NCBI GenBank assembly: GCA_020698575.1
Contig: CM036256.1
Location: forward strand, 19,793,908 to 19,857,907
Length of the DNA: 64,000 nucleotides
Reading direction: 5' to 3'
DNA from: Bostrychus sinensis
Taxonomy: Eukaryota; Chordata; Actinopteri; Gobiiformes; Eleotridae
The translations under genes and the position numbers were made by a program. The notes beneath the pieces were generated by a model. That model was given only the letters and a program-made list of their open reading frames with translations, made no database searches and was not told the origin of the DNA. Within the stretch, counting starts at the first letter, position 1, and every line of letters starts with the position of its first letter. This document shows, in pieces, positions 25,381 to 39,000 of the stretch.

Positions 25381-27550
25381 TTATGCATGATCAGTCTATG
25401 AGGCAAACTGTCCATTTGGGGACTATAAAGTTTATATATTCTAAATTATATAAAAAGATGATGTAAGCTGTGACATAAAAGCAGGAGTCCAGCAGTGACC
25501 ACAGATGAGGTGACAACAGATGTAGGTCATGGGGCCAAATGTGACTCAAGGCAGGAAGCGATGTAGTCCTGGTTGCTGAAAATGTGTGGAAGGATGAAAC
25601 AAGTCTTTCCTTTCCTATTGAATGTAAACATCTTGTTTTTGTGGCTTCACATATGTATGAGCATGTGTGAGCGCATGTGTGCACCCTCGCTGCTTTAAGT
25701 GGGTCAGGCTCACATGGCCCAGCACACTTGATTCACTCACAGATAAACACCGCACTGTTGCCATGACAACCCCTCGGCCAAACCTAGTCATGAAATATAA
25801 CTGCATTTGCATCATATTTTAACGCCAAAGCAGATGAGGCTCTGTTTTTAAGTGTTAAATAATAAGTGCTATAGTGCAATTAACATAACCCTAATTAGTC
25901 ACGCATCTTATGTTGGAAATATAAATTAGTGCTTGAGCGCTGTGTAAATGCTGCAGAGTACACCCTCTATTCAAACAGTGTTAGGTGTGGACTTCAACCT
26001 GATCTGCAACAAATAAAAGAAGAGAAAAAGAAGTCTGTAGGTGGGGAGATGTGACGTCATACGCGCTTTAGTGTGTCGGTCAAGACAAGCTTGGACAAAC
26101 AGACAACTGAACACTTCACTGATCTGAATATGTACAAGGAACAAGTGGGAAAAAAGAGTACGCCAGTTTGATGAATAGTAATGAAAGAGTGAAGCTGTTA
26201 CTGCAGATGAAAAAGTATTACATGTTCAGTTACATATGCAGTCAAAACATGTTTCTCTAAGCAAATATAAAGTGTGAATGCAGTCATTTTGTTAGCATAG
26301 AGAATACATGTAGTGATACTTTCTGTAACACTAAATAATTAAGTTTGTCAATCAAGCATGGCAACTGGGTGAGTTGGTTTGAGTTGGTTAAATTAGTAAA
26401 ATAGCTAAACCAAAAGTCAAGAGCCAATATAATAGTTTAATATGCGTTTAGAAAGTGAGTCAAAAGTATTCTTGGTTTATGTAATCTCAGTGTTTGCAAC
26501 TGTAAATAATATGTAAAAGAATAGACACAAATGGCAGAATCTACAGCATATACCTATTTGGTCTTGTGTAAAATTATTCAAACAGAGTTGTCTACTGTTT
26601 TATTTTTTATTGTGTATTCTTAGCAATTGTTATACTTTATTGTGTCTTTGGAAAGAAACATAAACTAACTAACTAACTAACTAACAAAACTCAATAGATT
26701 TAGACTCGTGTTTTTTTTTAGCAACCAGGAAACATAAGAACCAAAAAGAAAAAAAAGAAAAAAAATCAATGTTAATTTATGTGGTATCCAGGCTGCTACA
26801 TTTATGCCCCTTGCAAAACTAGTTTGTATAAACATCTTCAAACACTTTTTCACACTTTTGCTAACATTTTCAAAACCATAACCATAGTGAGAAAGATAAA
26901 GGACCACAATGTTAAAAAGATGACATAACACAAGAAAAACAGCACACACAAAAATTTGATTTGCATTAATAAGAATCTCTCGTGTGTAGAGCTGTGATCA
27001 AAGCATAAGATATAATCCGGTAAGGTCATTTTGGCATTATGATTGAAAGTGATATAACATGTTTCATAAGGAGGAAGCAAAGTGTGGCATTCAGTAGGAA
27101 GATGGTTTGGTTTCTGAAGTTTTACTGGCCACTAACGAAACAATGTTGTATCTATCCATCAAAAACCGGTTGGACCTGAGTTTACACATCCTGGCTATTT
27201 GTAGATACTTTACATAATAGAGTTGGACACCAAAAAGGTTAGCAGAGGTAAGGACTGCGCCTGACCTGCATACTTCACTGATTTTAACAGTACCCACAGC
27301 AGACAATTTGTCACCCGTTCTAATGTAACCTATCTTGAAATGTGTGGGGGTTTTCTTAGTGAACCAGATTCCTGTATCAATTAAATGAATGTGCGTCTTC
27401 ACTGTTGGCAGCCTACACTTGGTTCACCGTGCATAATAGGATTACTTAATTACAAAATCAGTGTGACTATACTTAGCAATATAAAGCAGTTGGTAATCAC
27501 ATTCATCTTTGGTATCTAAACAGTTCACCTTTTCCCTTTCCATGTCATAG

Positions 27551-27984
27551 AAGGCGGAAAGTATTGCAAAGAGTACATTTATTTGAGTACATTTTTGAGG
27601 AGTGCATTTAACTTTTATCTGACTTTTTCTGTATAAATTATTTGACCTCATAACCAGAAAGTCCTGGGTTTGATTCTTTGATTTGGTACAGAATTATAGT
27701 TTGATAGAAGCTTAATTGTTAGGAGGAGTACTATTAACAGCAGTGGTAGTGGTAGCAGTAGTCATAGCAGTAGTAGCATCAATAGTAGTAGTACTATTAG
27801 TAGTTGTAGTAGCAATGGTAGTAGTGGAGTTTTATGTTCAATTACAAAAACCTTCAAAAGTAATTTGTACTTTAGTTATTATTACTTTCTACAAGTAATA
27901 GTTTTTAGTGTTTTAAAGGACGATGGTATTATTCTGTTACTGTAAATTTACTTGAGTGCAGAGTTTGAGTATTTCTTCCACCTT
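27551..27984. mobile_element. MITE with AGT-rich core
   Basis: The left end 'aaggcggaaagtattgc' and the right end 'gagtatttcttccacctt' form short imperfect inverted repeats. The core (about 27720-27830) is an irregular AGT/AGC trinucleotide tract, translated in one frame as a valine-rich chance peptide. Related to 5296-5528. Confidence 0.55.
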
Positions 27985-28428
27985 CCTTACTTATGTGTAC
28001 CCATATGCTCTTCAGATAATACATCATATACAATTTATACTTTGATGGTTTCTTTAATACATATGTGAGTTATTTTGTTTTTATCAAACACTTGAAAAGA
28101 TAAGATAAAAACACTGAATCATCTTTAAAAAAATATATACATAGATGTCAATTAGAACAATGTGTGTTCTTGTGTGGAACACGTCCAAAAAAGGCAGGGG
28201 AAACATTTTGTCCCACACTTAACATTCCTCCTTGAGTGTTTCCATACCTCTCACTGTACTGTATATGGACAGGTGTTTATTTGCCTGCTCTCTGGTTTTC
28301 ATCTGTAATGGATAGCAATATTATGTCAATGTACAAGTTCTCCTGCAATACAAAAGTCTGTCAGCAGTAATTACATGTTGTAACAAAAGACTGTAAAAAC
28401 ACTGATGCGTGGCTGTATGAGAAACAGT

Positions 28429-29072
28429 ACAACCTCTATGGTTTGCAAATCTCATCACGAACCAGTTTTCAATTTGATATAGAAGATAAACAACATTTCA
28501 GCTGTTGCAACTGAGACATTTAATATTACTTGAAAAAATACTAATAGCTCTTTTTGAAGCTAAAAATGGAGAGAATGCAAAGTGTAAACTGCTCTTTGTT
28601 CAGATGAAGTTAAAAGTGCAAAATACAAACTCTGTTGGCCCAGTGTAGACAGCAGTTTTTCAGGATCAGGTTTATATGAGACTTTTTTGTATGATACAGC
28701 TATAGCTTGCATTTGTGCAAACTTTGTTCACAGACAAGGCTTCTGGAAGTAGTATTCCAACAGAATGATGTCTGTTTCATTTGTCAAGAGCACCCATTAC
28801 ATCCAGTACCAATAATAGAGACTCTGCCTTTTCAAAATGCTCCTTTTATACCCAGTCATCATGACGATTAATAATTAGTTGCAAACTGCAGTTTCTTTCT
28901 TTTTTTTTTTTAATAAATGGTAAAATAACAACACCCACAACAAGTAAAATATGGCTTTATAAGTTTTGGCTAACCTTTTTTGTCTTGCATTTATGCATCC
29001 AGTCACACGAGTTTAGCACACGGCCCTTTGCACAGCCCCAATGTCTCAACTTTTTTGGAATTGTGATTGTAG
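28429..29072. mobile_element. Dispersed teleost DNA-element copy, 'aaaaaagttgagac' type
   Basis: It starts near 'tacaacctctatggtttgca' and ends 'atgtctcaacttttttggaa' plus 'ttgtgattgta'. It shares 'ttatacccagtcatc' and its neighbourhood with the element at 38531-38974. It contains an AT-rich interior with no frame of interest. Confidence 0.55.
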
Positions 29073-32000
29073 TGTTTTGTGGTGCATGGTATGGGGTTAT
29101 TCCAAGTGTGTTGTAAAATACACTATAGACTGTATTTTACACACTGCCCATGATTTACTCCTGATTTACCCTTGGTTCACTCCTGATGGATTTAATAAAG
29201 ACTTGCATGAAAAATGAGACTTACAAGATTAGTGTGCAAGCTTAGACAAACAGTGGAGTGTGCAAGAAACACTGTATAAGGAATTAAAAGTTAGCAGGCA
29301 GAGTGAGGAGATACAAGGCGAGATGCAAACTGTAGACGGAGGAGGAGGCTGACTAGATCGTGACAGGCGGGGATGGTGTTTATAGTCCATCTGACACACT
29401 GACCTAGTGACGCATCAAAGCTCACAAACCCCAGATTACAGAAGCCTCGGGCAGGGAGGGGGGATCCACAGATTAGCACTTGCTCGGTACAAGAGAAAAC
29501 AAGGAGATTAGCCGCTATGTGGATGGATCGTAAATAATCTGAGCAAAGTGACTGGCACAGACCAGTACACAGCAAGAATAATGCTTTAGTGATGTACTGT
29601 CTGCTAGTAAAAGACATTATCTGTGCAGTGATATGAATAGATGTTTTTGTAATATGGCGTGTGAGGGGCTAAAGGAATGCAAGAAGAAGTGGATGCAGTT
29701 CTAAGTGCACAGATTGGCCACGGGCCCCGAGTTAACCATGTGCAGCCAATCAGTTACAGTCTCTCCCTCATCCCCACAAAGGCCCTTTGATGTGAGCCAG
29801 GCCTTTAAATTCAACCCTGGGGAGTCACAAGGCTACAGTGGCTTTGATGTGAGTCAGGAGGAACCGTATGCTGTTCGTGATGACGGGCCACAGCGCACAA
29901 CATTTGGCAAAAAATTGGTGACAAACGCAGATGAGCGGGAAAGGCAAATAGGGCTGCAATTTAACTGAGTCCTTCTTGCATAGATTTAATTAGCAAGCGC
30001 TGGCCATGTCCATGATGAAGACTGTGCAATGTCAACAACGCTGATATATCAGTTTGATGGTAGAATGGAGCATTTGTGCACAGACAGTAAGGAAAAGAAA
30101 TGAGCAATGAACCCGGTGCTCTTTGTCCAGGTCACCAAGCCTGGGTAAATGGAGAGGGTTACATCAGGGAGAGGGGCATTGAATGTAAAACCTGTGCCAA
30201 ATCAGTATGCGAATAACTGCACGGTAAGAGGCAGAAGATGTGCTGCGGTGACCCCAGAAAGGAATAGTCAAAAGGAAAGAAGAAAAAATTAGGTGGATAA
30301 TAACATGCTTTAAGGACTTGGGCATGTTAGATCGGATCTCTTATTTTAGCAAACATTTGGTTGTGACATTTTGTTCATGAGTTAATATCTTCATCATATT
30401 CCCATTAGGTACCATGGCTAGCTTGAGCCTATCTGAGCATCTATGGGGTCACACAGTTAACCCTTAGAGATGCACACCTTGCTGTGAGCCAGAAGCACTC
30501 CTCAAGAAGAACCCAGATATTAGTATCAAGAGACTTAAGAAACAATGCGGATCACTAAACTCCTTGCTGCTAATTTTATCTTTGGTGGTCTAAAAGAAGT
30601 CCTAAAATGGAATAAAATATAAAGATAACAATGCCCCAATGCCTAGATCTTATTATAGTGCATTATCTACAAAGTGCGTTGGTTGCTTTGGTTACATTTG
30701 CTCTGCACTCAAGAAGACATAAAACTGGACTGTAGTGCTGCTTGTTGTCACAGAAGTTATGATCTAAACATCAGAACATTTATGCTCCATGTCTCTTGGC
30801 CTCCCCATCTGCTCCCTCGTCCTGTTATGTTGTCACTGGCAACCTTCCAAAGACAGAAAAATCCCCTCTCTGGCTCTGAGCTACTTTTTTCTTCCTCCTT
30901 TTTCCTTTTACTTTATCATCGGGGCAACAAAATGTCTGCCTCGTACAAGCCTCTCTCCAGCCTCTCTCCAGCCTCCTCCTCTACTCTCACTCAGTCTAGC
31001 TCAGCTCGACTGTGATTACGTAAGAGCTAAGGTCAAAGTGTCACCGCTGTTGTCAAGGGAGACGCTGAACAGAGGGGCTCTACAGAGCTTAGGGGGTATA
31101 ATGTAAATGGGAAGAAAATGGTGAAAAATAAATGATTTGCATTGAATAAAACTGTAAATCTTTATTGATGGATAGATGAAATAAGGGTGTGTATTAACGA
31201 GATCATGTAGGAGGGGAAAGGAGGAGGGACCCCAAAACAAAAGATTGTGTCTAAAAAAAGTGTAAAATGGTGGAAAGTTGAAGGCGTGCAGAAAATGATG
31301 GAAACTATATGATATGCACTGAATTAACCTATGAAACGTCACTGCTTTGTTTGAATAGAAGAGTGTGGACTAACAAAAGTCATGTGAGAAAAAGAAAGGA
31401 AAAAAGATGCTGTAGGGTGAAAACAAAAGACTGTATGACTGTCTAAAAAAAAACAAAAAGGGGGGAGGCAGACGCAAAAAGAATGCTTGACTGTAGCCGC
31501 TGTGCGCTGCGCTGCTCCACTAACCTAGTTTGAGTAATCTCTGCCTCGGTGCTGTTTCATAACACCGCTGCCAGAACATTGCATCATAAGGCACCCTCTA
31601 CAGCAACCCTCCACCACCTCCCTCTCCTCCCCATTCACACAACACCCACCCACTCATCTTCAGCAACCACAGTCACACATTGTCCTAAGAACACAGCGTA
31701 ATCCAAACCTCTTTACTCTTTATTCAAGCACAAAAGTGGCCCGCTACAGTTTTAGCTACAAAACACAAAAGATAACAGATTTAACAGCCAAAAATAACCT
31801 CATGAGTATTGGCAAATGATGTACTCCAAAAGTGTGTGCAAAACAGGAACAGCTATGAGTCCAACTCTGCAAGGTCACAGAGTGTAAATGTGGAAAAAAG
31901 TGCAAAATAAGCGGGCATCCAGCCAGTTGTATATCCTGCCGTGACTTTCCCTGCACTAAACTGACCAGCTACACCTCCCTGTTTTTATAGCTGTGAACAA

Positions 32001-32809
32001 GATTAGTCTTTTTAATAGTAATTCCAAGCAATATGTTGACTTTCATTAGGACAACTCTGTTTATAGAATATTACAATTCTGTTATTGTAATTGTAAAAAC
32101 AGTCTCCAAAAGACACAAACCTGTAGTTAGTCATTGCTTTGTTCCTTTTCCTGCTTATGTGGGATGTCCGATGACATAAGTATTTGGCGGGGGAAGGATA
32201 CACAAAGATAGAAAGTGATTGATGTACAGCTAAAAAGGAAGGCAATATTTGTATTTCAGTTATAGACTTTTGGGTACAGTCTGTAGGCAGAAGGAGCAAT
32301 AGTCTATTATTATCTGAATATCAATAAGAAAAAATAGATAGGGAATAAATGAGTATTGTGTAAATAAACCGAAATGCAACATTTTTAGAATAAGTAAAAA
32401 GAGAACTATTGTATGCCATTGCCTCACAATCCACATAGCTCAAAGCAAAGAAAATTATATTTATATTTTGTACTTTTTGAATTACTTATGATTATGTCAG
32501 CTGTTGTATCACACAAAAAACAGGAATAACCGGTCATTACACTTATTATTCTAGCCAATTGCCTACTGTAATTAAAATACAGAGCAAACAACTGCCAAAA
32601 GTAGATCCAGTTTTACAGTTTTACCTGTGAGGCTGTCACCTTCAGGAAATTTCTGATCAAGGATTTATGGCCATCTTAAAAGACAGAAAATATTGTTAAA
32701 TAGCCCACTGTCTGTAAAGCTGTAAAGTAAGTTTGCCCCCACTTTCCTTTATTTTCCTAAATGTGATTACCAGCTCTGTGTGCTTCCCTCTTTCTAAGGG
32801 AACTGAAGT

Positions 32810-33300
32810 CTATTCCGAGCCACCTTAAACTCGCCCCCGTGCGCGCGTTCCCGAGAGCTGCTGCGAGAGGAGCTGTCGGCAGTGAGATCATGTGAGAGTC
32901 CACGCTTAGAGAAAGTAGGTTAACAGGGTAGACTGAGGAGGAGAAGAACGGGCGGAGAGTCTCAGCACTGAGGGGGGCCTGAGCGCACCACTCGACTACC
33001 GTGGGACTATTGCGTTAGAAAAAAACAACTTCCATCCAAATCCTTTCTGCAGCGGATCCACGCGCGTTACCATGCGAGCTAAAGCGTCTTTTTTGACTCT
33101 TTTATTTCGCTTGGACTTGACCGAGCGATAAAGGGCAACTCTTTGAGGGTAGTTTTTTTCTATTCCCTGCCCTGCAACCGTGGCGAAGTTAACGCTAGTT
33201 CTTAGCAGGCTTTTTAAAATTATTGTCCATATTTTACCATAATCGTCAACCACATGTAGTTCTCATCGTCGTAAGGGATCACAGCCGAAGAGATATCACC
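32810..33300 (+). promoter_or_regulatory. Promoter / 5' UTR region of the ROR gene
   Basis: GC and CpG content rise abruptly here ('cgcccccgtgcgcgcgttcc' at about 32831), in contrast with the AT-rich surroundings, and stay raised to the start codon at 33301. No TATA box is evident at the front edge, as is usual for CpG-type promoters. The transcription start cannot be placed from sequence. Confidence 0.6.
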
Positions 33301-36011
33301 ATGCGAGGTAAGTCTTTCATGTTTAGAGTGAATCTTTAATTGTATAATTGAACTTGGTGTTTATTATAGCGTGTATGGTGCGTGCCTGTGCGTTCCCTCC
33401 ATGGCTGGAACGACCACATCTGCGCGCACAGGGGCTTTGAGTGCGCCTGTTTTCCTCCCAGTGCGCATTAATCCCGCATGACTGGATTAGTGCTGCTCTG
33501 AGCCTCAGGCTGTATAGTCAACTTCAACATGCATCCACACAAACCTCTACAATTATTCACCAAAGACTTTGTTTGATTACACTCGTATATTGTTTTAGTT
33601 AACACACTGGGGCGTAATAGGCTTGCATAAGAAGCTAAATCTTAGAAGTCTTTGAAGAAATGGTTCATATCACCAGAGAGTGCTTCTCTACAATTTGCAA
33701 GGGGATCCATGATAGTGTTATGCAACGTGGATGGGAGGGGCATAAGAGGAGGTTGTTGTTAACCAAAACATGAATTATGTAATCAAGAAATTATTGCACC
33801 CCAAGTGGATTAAAGTTCTACCACAATTACAAGTGAGACAAACCCTTTCATCTGTGTGGTGGAATAAGAAGGCTAAAATATTCCCAGGTTTGTTGTCCAC
33901 TAGGCTTTACACTACGCCATAACTCATATTTTTTTTATCTGATTCATGCTTTATTCTATTAAAATGTAAATGTACTTATTATGATATTTATTTAAGTGAG
34001 TTGGTGGTGTTGTCGTTGTCATGTGGTGGAGGCTCTGCCCGCATGGTCAACAGTGTGAGAGCAGAGAGGGAGAGATGGACCTGGCTGTTCCACTGACCTA
34101 GTTATGTCACCAAACATTATACAGCATTCGTAGCGGAGGGAGGGGGCAGCTTTGGAAAGCGCCGTGCCAAACTACGTGCAATGCCATGTGCTGAGGCTGG
34201 AGGGGCAACGTGTGGCACTACACCATTTGAATAGGGAAAAGGAAGCATCAATTTGATATGCATATAATGAAAAGCCCAAAGCCCAAATTGTAATATAACT
34301 GGAACATGTTTGGCACATGCAAAGATATAAGAATACAGTCTGGAGAAACTTCATCCGTCTTGTGTCCTGTCAGAGGGAGGAAAGAGATGAATATTTGAAG
34401 GCATAGCAGAGGGGGCCTCTAGTGGAGGGAGGCACCCTCTTTGGCAGGATATCCAAATGTAAACAAACCATGGCCTGGTCTTAGCTGACTGCTCTGCAAA
34501 TGTAGATTATTCAATCAACCTGTCCATTCTTGATTAAAATATGCTTCAGCATTTTCTGCCCACTTTAGGCACTCACTCGTGCATTAGCCATTATACTTGT
34601 ATGGTGATGAGTCATTCTTACAGATTGGGCACAGGCACCAGTGGACATCTGAAGACTATTAGTGCTATTAGTGCTTCTGTATTAGTGCTGTTTTTTATGG
34701 AATCAGAGATCACAAGACCGTTGTTGTCACACAGAAACCCCTGTACAGGAGGCTCATGAACTTCTTAGTCCTCTTCTAATCCCCCCCTCTGGGCCCCAGC
34801 CTGGCCTCTGCTGGTATTTGCATCTTTGAAAGTAAAGGCTGTTTGATTTGAATGCAGTGGCAGCAAGCCAGCCAGGTTGCAGGCAGTCTAAACATCATGG
34901 TTCTCTTCAAGTTTGTGATAAATATAGAGCTAGTTAAATAATTGAGGTGTAATAAGTAGATGAGTAATGCTGACCCAAATTTGGGAATGTGAAAATGACT
35001 GGGAATCTTTTGCTTCTGAGATTGTGAGTAGATCCTATTCAATCATCTTAATTGGATTGGTGAAAAACACATTCCTATGGCTCGTGTGTATTATTCCTGT
35101 AGTTCACACATTCTTTGAAAAGGCCTAACTGATAGTGGAGAATAGGCCTGTGCTTCTTAACAAGTGCCCCAATGTAATATGTCAGGAGCTGTAGAACAAG
35201 GGCCCTCTGCCTGTATCTACGTACTCCTCAAGCTGTCAGTCTTTCTAATAAACTCACAATATAACTGAACTATCAACCTGTTGCTGGAGGCTAGCTGTAA
35301 TGATAGCAACACTTGTGTAATAAATAAATAAAACAAGTACAGTGTACTTTAAATAAATACTAAAGAAATAGTCTTTTCAATAACAAAGTAGAGAGCACTA
35401 CACTTTACACTAAATGAAAATGTGGAGGGTCAAAAGTCGTCTCTCTTGACACACTGACATACTGATTGTCAGGGTTATTTACTGATTATACCATTTAGGA
35501 CTTAGAAGTGAAATGTTGAAAGCATAAAGTCAGTTATTTCTCGCTGCCCCACCTCTCCTGAATTAGTCTTTTGTATAGATAACAGGTTACACATTTAGCA
35601 GGCTGAGAAATGAAATGCATTGGCCCTCCGCAACTGTAGTTGAGCGATAAAGTGTCTTTTACTTTTTAATTTGGTAAAAAGTCTTGGGTCTGGCACTAGT
35701 TCTGTAAACATTGTCTTCGGCAAATAAAATATCTGTTTTTGTAACTTTCTTAAACGCAACATGTTTTGTGACATAATGGAGCATATAATACAAATTTTGT
35801 ACTAAAATCAGACAGTTTGTTGGATTATTGTTCTTGGAGCGCAACTCAAAGAGGCAAAGGTTAGATCACTGACACTGATGGCGTAGTCGAGGTCAACAGT
35901 AAAATTCAGGGTTATAGGTAAATGTTGTTTTAGCAGAAGCAACTCATTAGTGTCAGCTTTTACGCACAGCTGCATAACAATTCTGCAAGATAATTAATCA
36001 GTGTTAAATTA

Positions 36012-36092
<81 letters not shown>

Positions 36093-39000
36093 TATTTTGG
36101 AGAAGATCCTAGTCCTGACTTGTAGTTGTATTGTAGTATATGATTTTGTTTTAAGGACAGTTAAACATTTTCCAGATTGAGGACAATGCAGTTATCAAGA
36201 GATCTATCACTTATTATTCCTGGTCCTGGACATGTGCAGAGAAAGAGAGTAGTGAGGAATGGTGTTTGTGTGGTTGTGGCAGCAGGGGTGGCTGGCTGGG
36301 CATCTGTGTAATTCTGTCTCACAGCAGAGGACAAGAATAGACGCGGCTGATGCAGAGGCTCAGTGTCAAATCTTGGGCAGAGGGGCAGGCACAGAATAGC
36401 TGACATTCAAGTTCAAGTTTGTCTGCTGTGAGTGGACAAGAGCCAGGAGCAGTGTGAAAATGAAGTTACAATTATACAAACAAGGTTTCCAATCACACAC
36501 AAACTACAGTTTCAATGTAATCAATACATCGAAACCAGTGCATCTAGACTTGTATGAAACCTGCTGCCTTCACTGAACTTGTGAATGTTGACAATAATAT
36601 TTAACAATTTTTGCTATTATGTAACAGCCAATTTCCTGATGCAGGCTATGAGCCTTTGGGGAAATGTTTTACAGTCAGTCTGAGGATTGTGGGTTCCACC
36701 TTAAAACTGGTCTGCGGTGAGTCGGGATTGGGCCTGACTCCCTCCTCCTACTCCCCTTGCAGTGGGAAAGTGTGTCAGTAGGACAGAATGTCCACATGGG
36801 CTGACAGGCTACAGCAGCCGAGTGACATAAGAGTCAGCCAATAGGAGGGAGTCTTGAAGCAGAGCTCAGTCAATGGGAAGGCTGGACTCTGAAGAGGGTG
36901 GGGACTCTGTGTTGCTAGAGTGAGCTTGCTGAATGAGTGTTGTGAGGAATGCTCACAGACAAGAGTTATATAATCATGAGGTGCGGGAGGGGTGGTGGGG
37001 AACCTGAGAGAAAGACAGGAAAAGAAGGGAGGGAGCTATTTTTCCATTGCATGCCTGCAGCTGCCCTCATCAGTTAGAGTTCTTTAGTCAACGTTTTTGG
37101 AGAAACAGACGGCTGTTCTATAAAGTTGGAAAAGACATGGAAACTATTTTTTTAGTACTTAACCACAAAACAATGCCATCTTAATCCCAGCCATGAGTTA
37201 GATTTTCCCCAGTTTCCACTTGAATGATAAAAATATAGACTATAACATAGTTGAGTTGAGTAAGAAAAGTAATAATTAATAAAGATATGGCTGCTTTCTT
37301 TTAGGTTAGGAGAGAAGGTGCCTTTGTGTGTGTCATATGTGCAACCGTCATGTGATTGTCTATCTGTTTGTACACTGTGTACTCCTTATAGGGGCCACAC
37401 ACAGGGCGTAGGCAAACACTGACTTACTCTCAAAACCTGACTGTTGTGAAGAAGTTTGTCCACAGACATGAGGCCATCAATAAAAAAACATGCTATTTTT
37501 GCCATGCAGCATTGTTACAGCTTAAAGCTCATGAAAAGATGTTTTCAATGTACAGTGTTTACTCTGCAAACAGGGCTTGACTTGTCAACAATTTTTATTT
37601 TATGGAGACTAAAGCTACAGAAAACTGTTTAGAAAGGAGAAGAAATCAGTATCTAATACTGTACAGGCTAACATTATACTCATAGGTAGGGGGCTTCGCA
37701 ATTATAAAAAATAGGCTGTTTCTCTATTAAAGAGGACATATCTAGAATATCTAGACACAAACTCAAATGGACCTCTGACCTCTCAAGAGTGATCCATTAA
37801 AGGGATCATGACACTTAAGGTCTCACAATGCAGGAGGTTGTCGGCTTGCTCAAACGACTTGTGCCAGTGTGAGTCAGGAGATGGTTTTCTAATAATAAAG
37901 TACACAGAGTATCAGAAGTCTGACTGTGATGAGATAAAAGCATCATGACCTTCACAAGGCCACCAAAGATAACAATGACCATTGACAAAAAGCAAGTAAA
38001 TGTCAAATATACTGGAAAATTGACCAACACTACTAAAAAATAGGTGGTGTCTTTGAGTGTGTGCACTAAAAAGCCTTTGTGTCATAGGATCAGGTCAAAG
38101 TGTGTTTTATTTGAATTGAACATGCTGATAAATAATCCTATTCAGAATTTGGTGTTTATTTTATTCTTACAGCCCAGATTGAGGTAATCCCCTGTAAAAT
38201 CTGTGGGGACAAGTCCTCAGGAATCCACTATGGAGTCATCACCTGTGAAGGCTGCAAGGTGAGGATAAAAAACAAAGATTCAAACCTTGTTCTATGGTGA
38301 TCAAAATAGATATCATTTACAGGACTCTTTTGTGTCTGTGTTTAGGGTTTCTTCCGTCGCAGCCAGCAAAACAACGCAATGTACTCATGTTCCAGGCAAA
38401 GGAACTGTCTCATTGACCGAACCAACCGTAACCGCTGCCAGCATTGCCGCCTCCAAAAATGTCTGGCTTTGGGGATGAGCCGAGACGGTACACACAGCAA
38501 AAAACTCACTCACACTTCTATAAAAATGAACTGCAACCACTATCCTTAAAAAGTTGAGACACTGTTTAAAATGTTGAAATAAAAACTGAAAGTAATGATT
38601 TACAAATCCCATAAAACCATATTTTGTTTTGTTTTGGCATTGAAAAGGAGATATTTTACCATTTTCATGAAATGCAGAGCTACCTGAGGAGGTCGGGATT
38701 ATCCAATGCTCTTTATACCCAGTCATCTTACTGAAGTGATACCAATTAACACAATTTGTTGCAAAATGCTCCCAAAGCTGTTATATAGTAAAACATTCTT
38801 TTCCTTTTGTTGCTCTGTTTCAAATTCTTTGAGACATGTTGCTGCCATCAAATTAAAAAGGAGCAATTATTTGTCATGAAATGGTAAAAATCTTGTTTTT
38901 ATTACCTGATATGTTGTTTATGTTCTCTGTTTTATTTACATTTTACACAGTCTCCCAAATTTTTTAGGGTTGTAAAAGTAACCATTGGAGAATTAGAGAA

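Larger units (their letters stand above)
23271..33300. other. Gene-poor intergenic region upstream of the ROR gene
   Basis: No coding gene is supported across about 10 kb. Repeats within are listed separately. Unexplained frames are a 103-codon minus-strand frame at 27091-27402 and an 87-codon plus-strand frame at 29705-29968; both are discussed under findings. A palindromic TGACGTCA lies at 26052-26059. The last about 480 bp becomes GC-rich and is the ROR promoter/5' UTR. Confidence 0.55.

Noticed and set aside
27716..27898. Valine-rich 60-codon protein
   Set aside because: Translation of an AGT/AGC trinucleotide tract inside a MITE-like element.
30674..31106. Overlapping frames of 113 and 105 codons
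   Set aside because: Composition is Ser/Leu/Pro from a CT-rich tract; no splice context or homology recognised.
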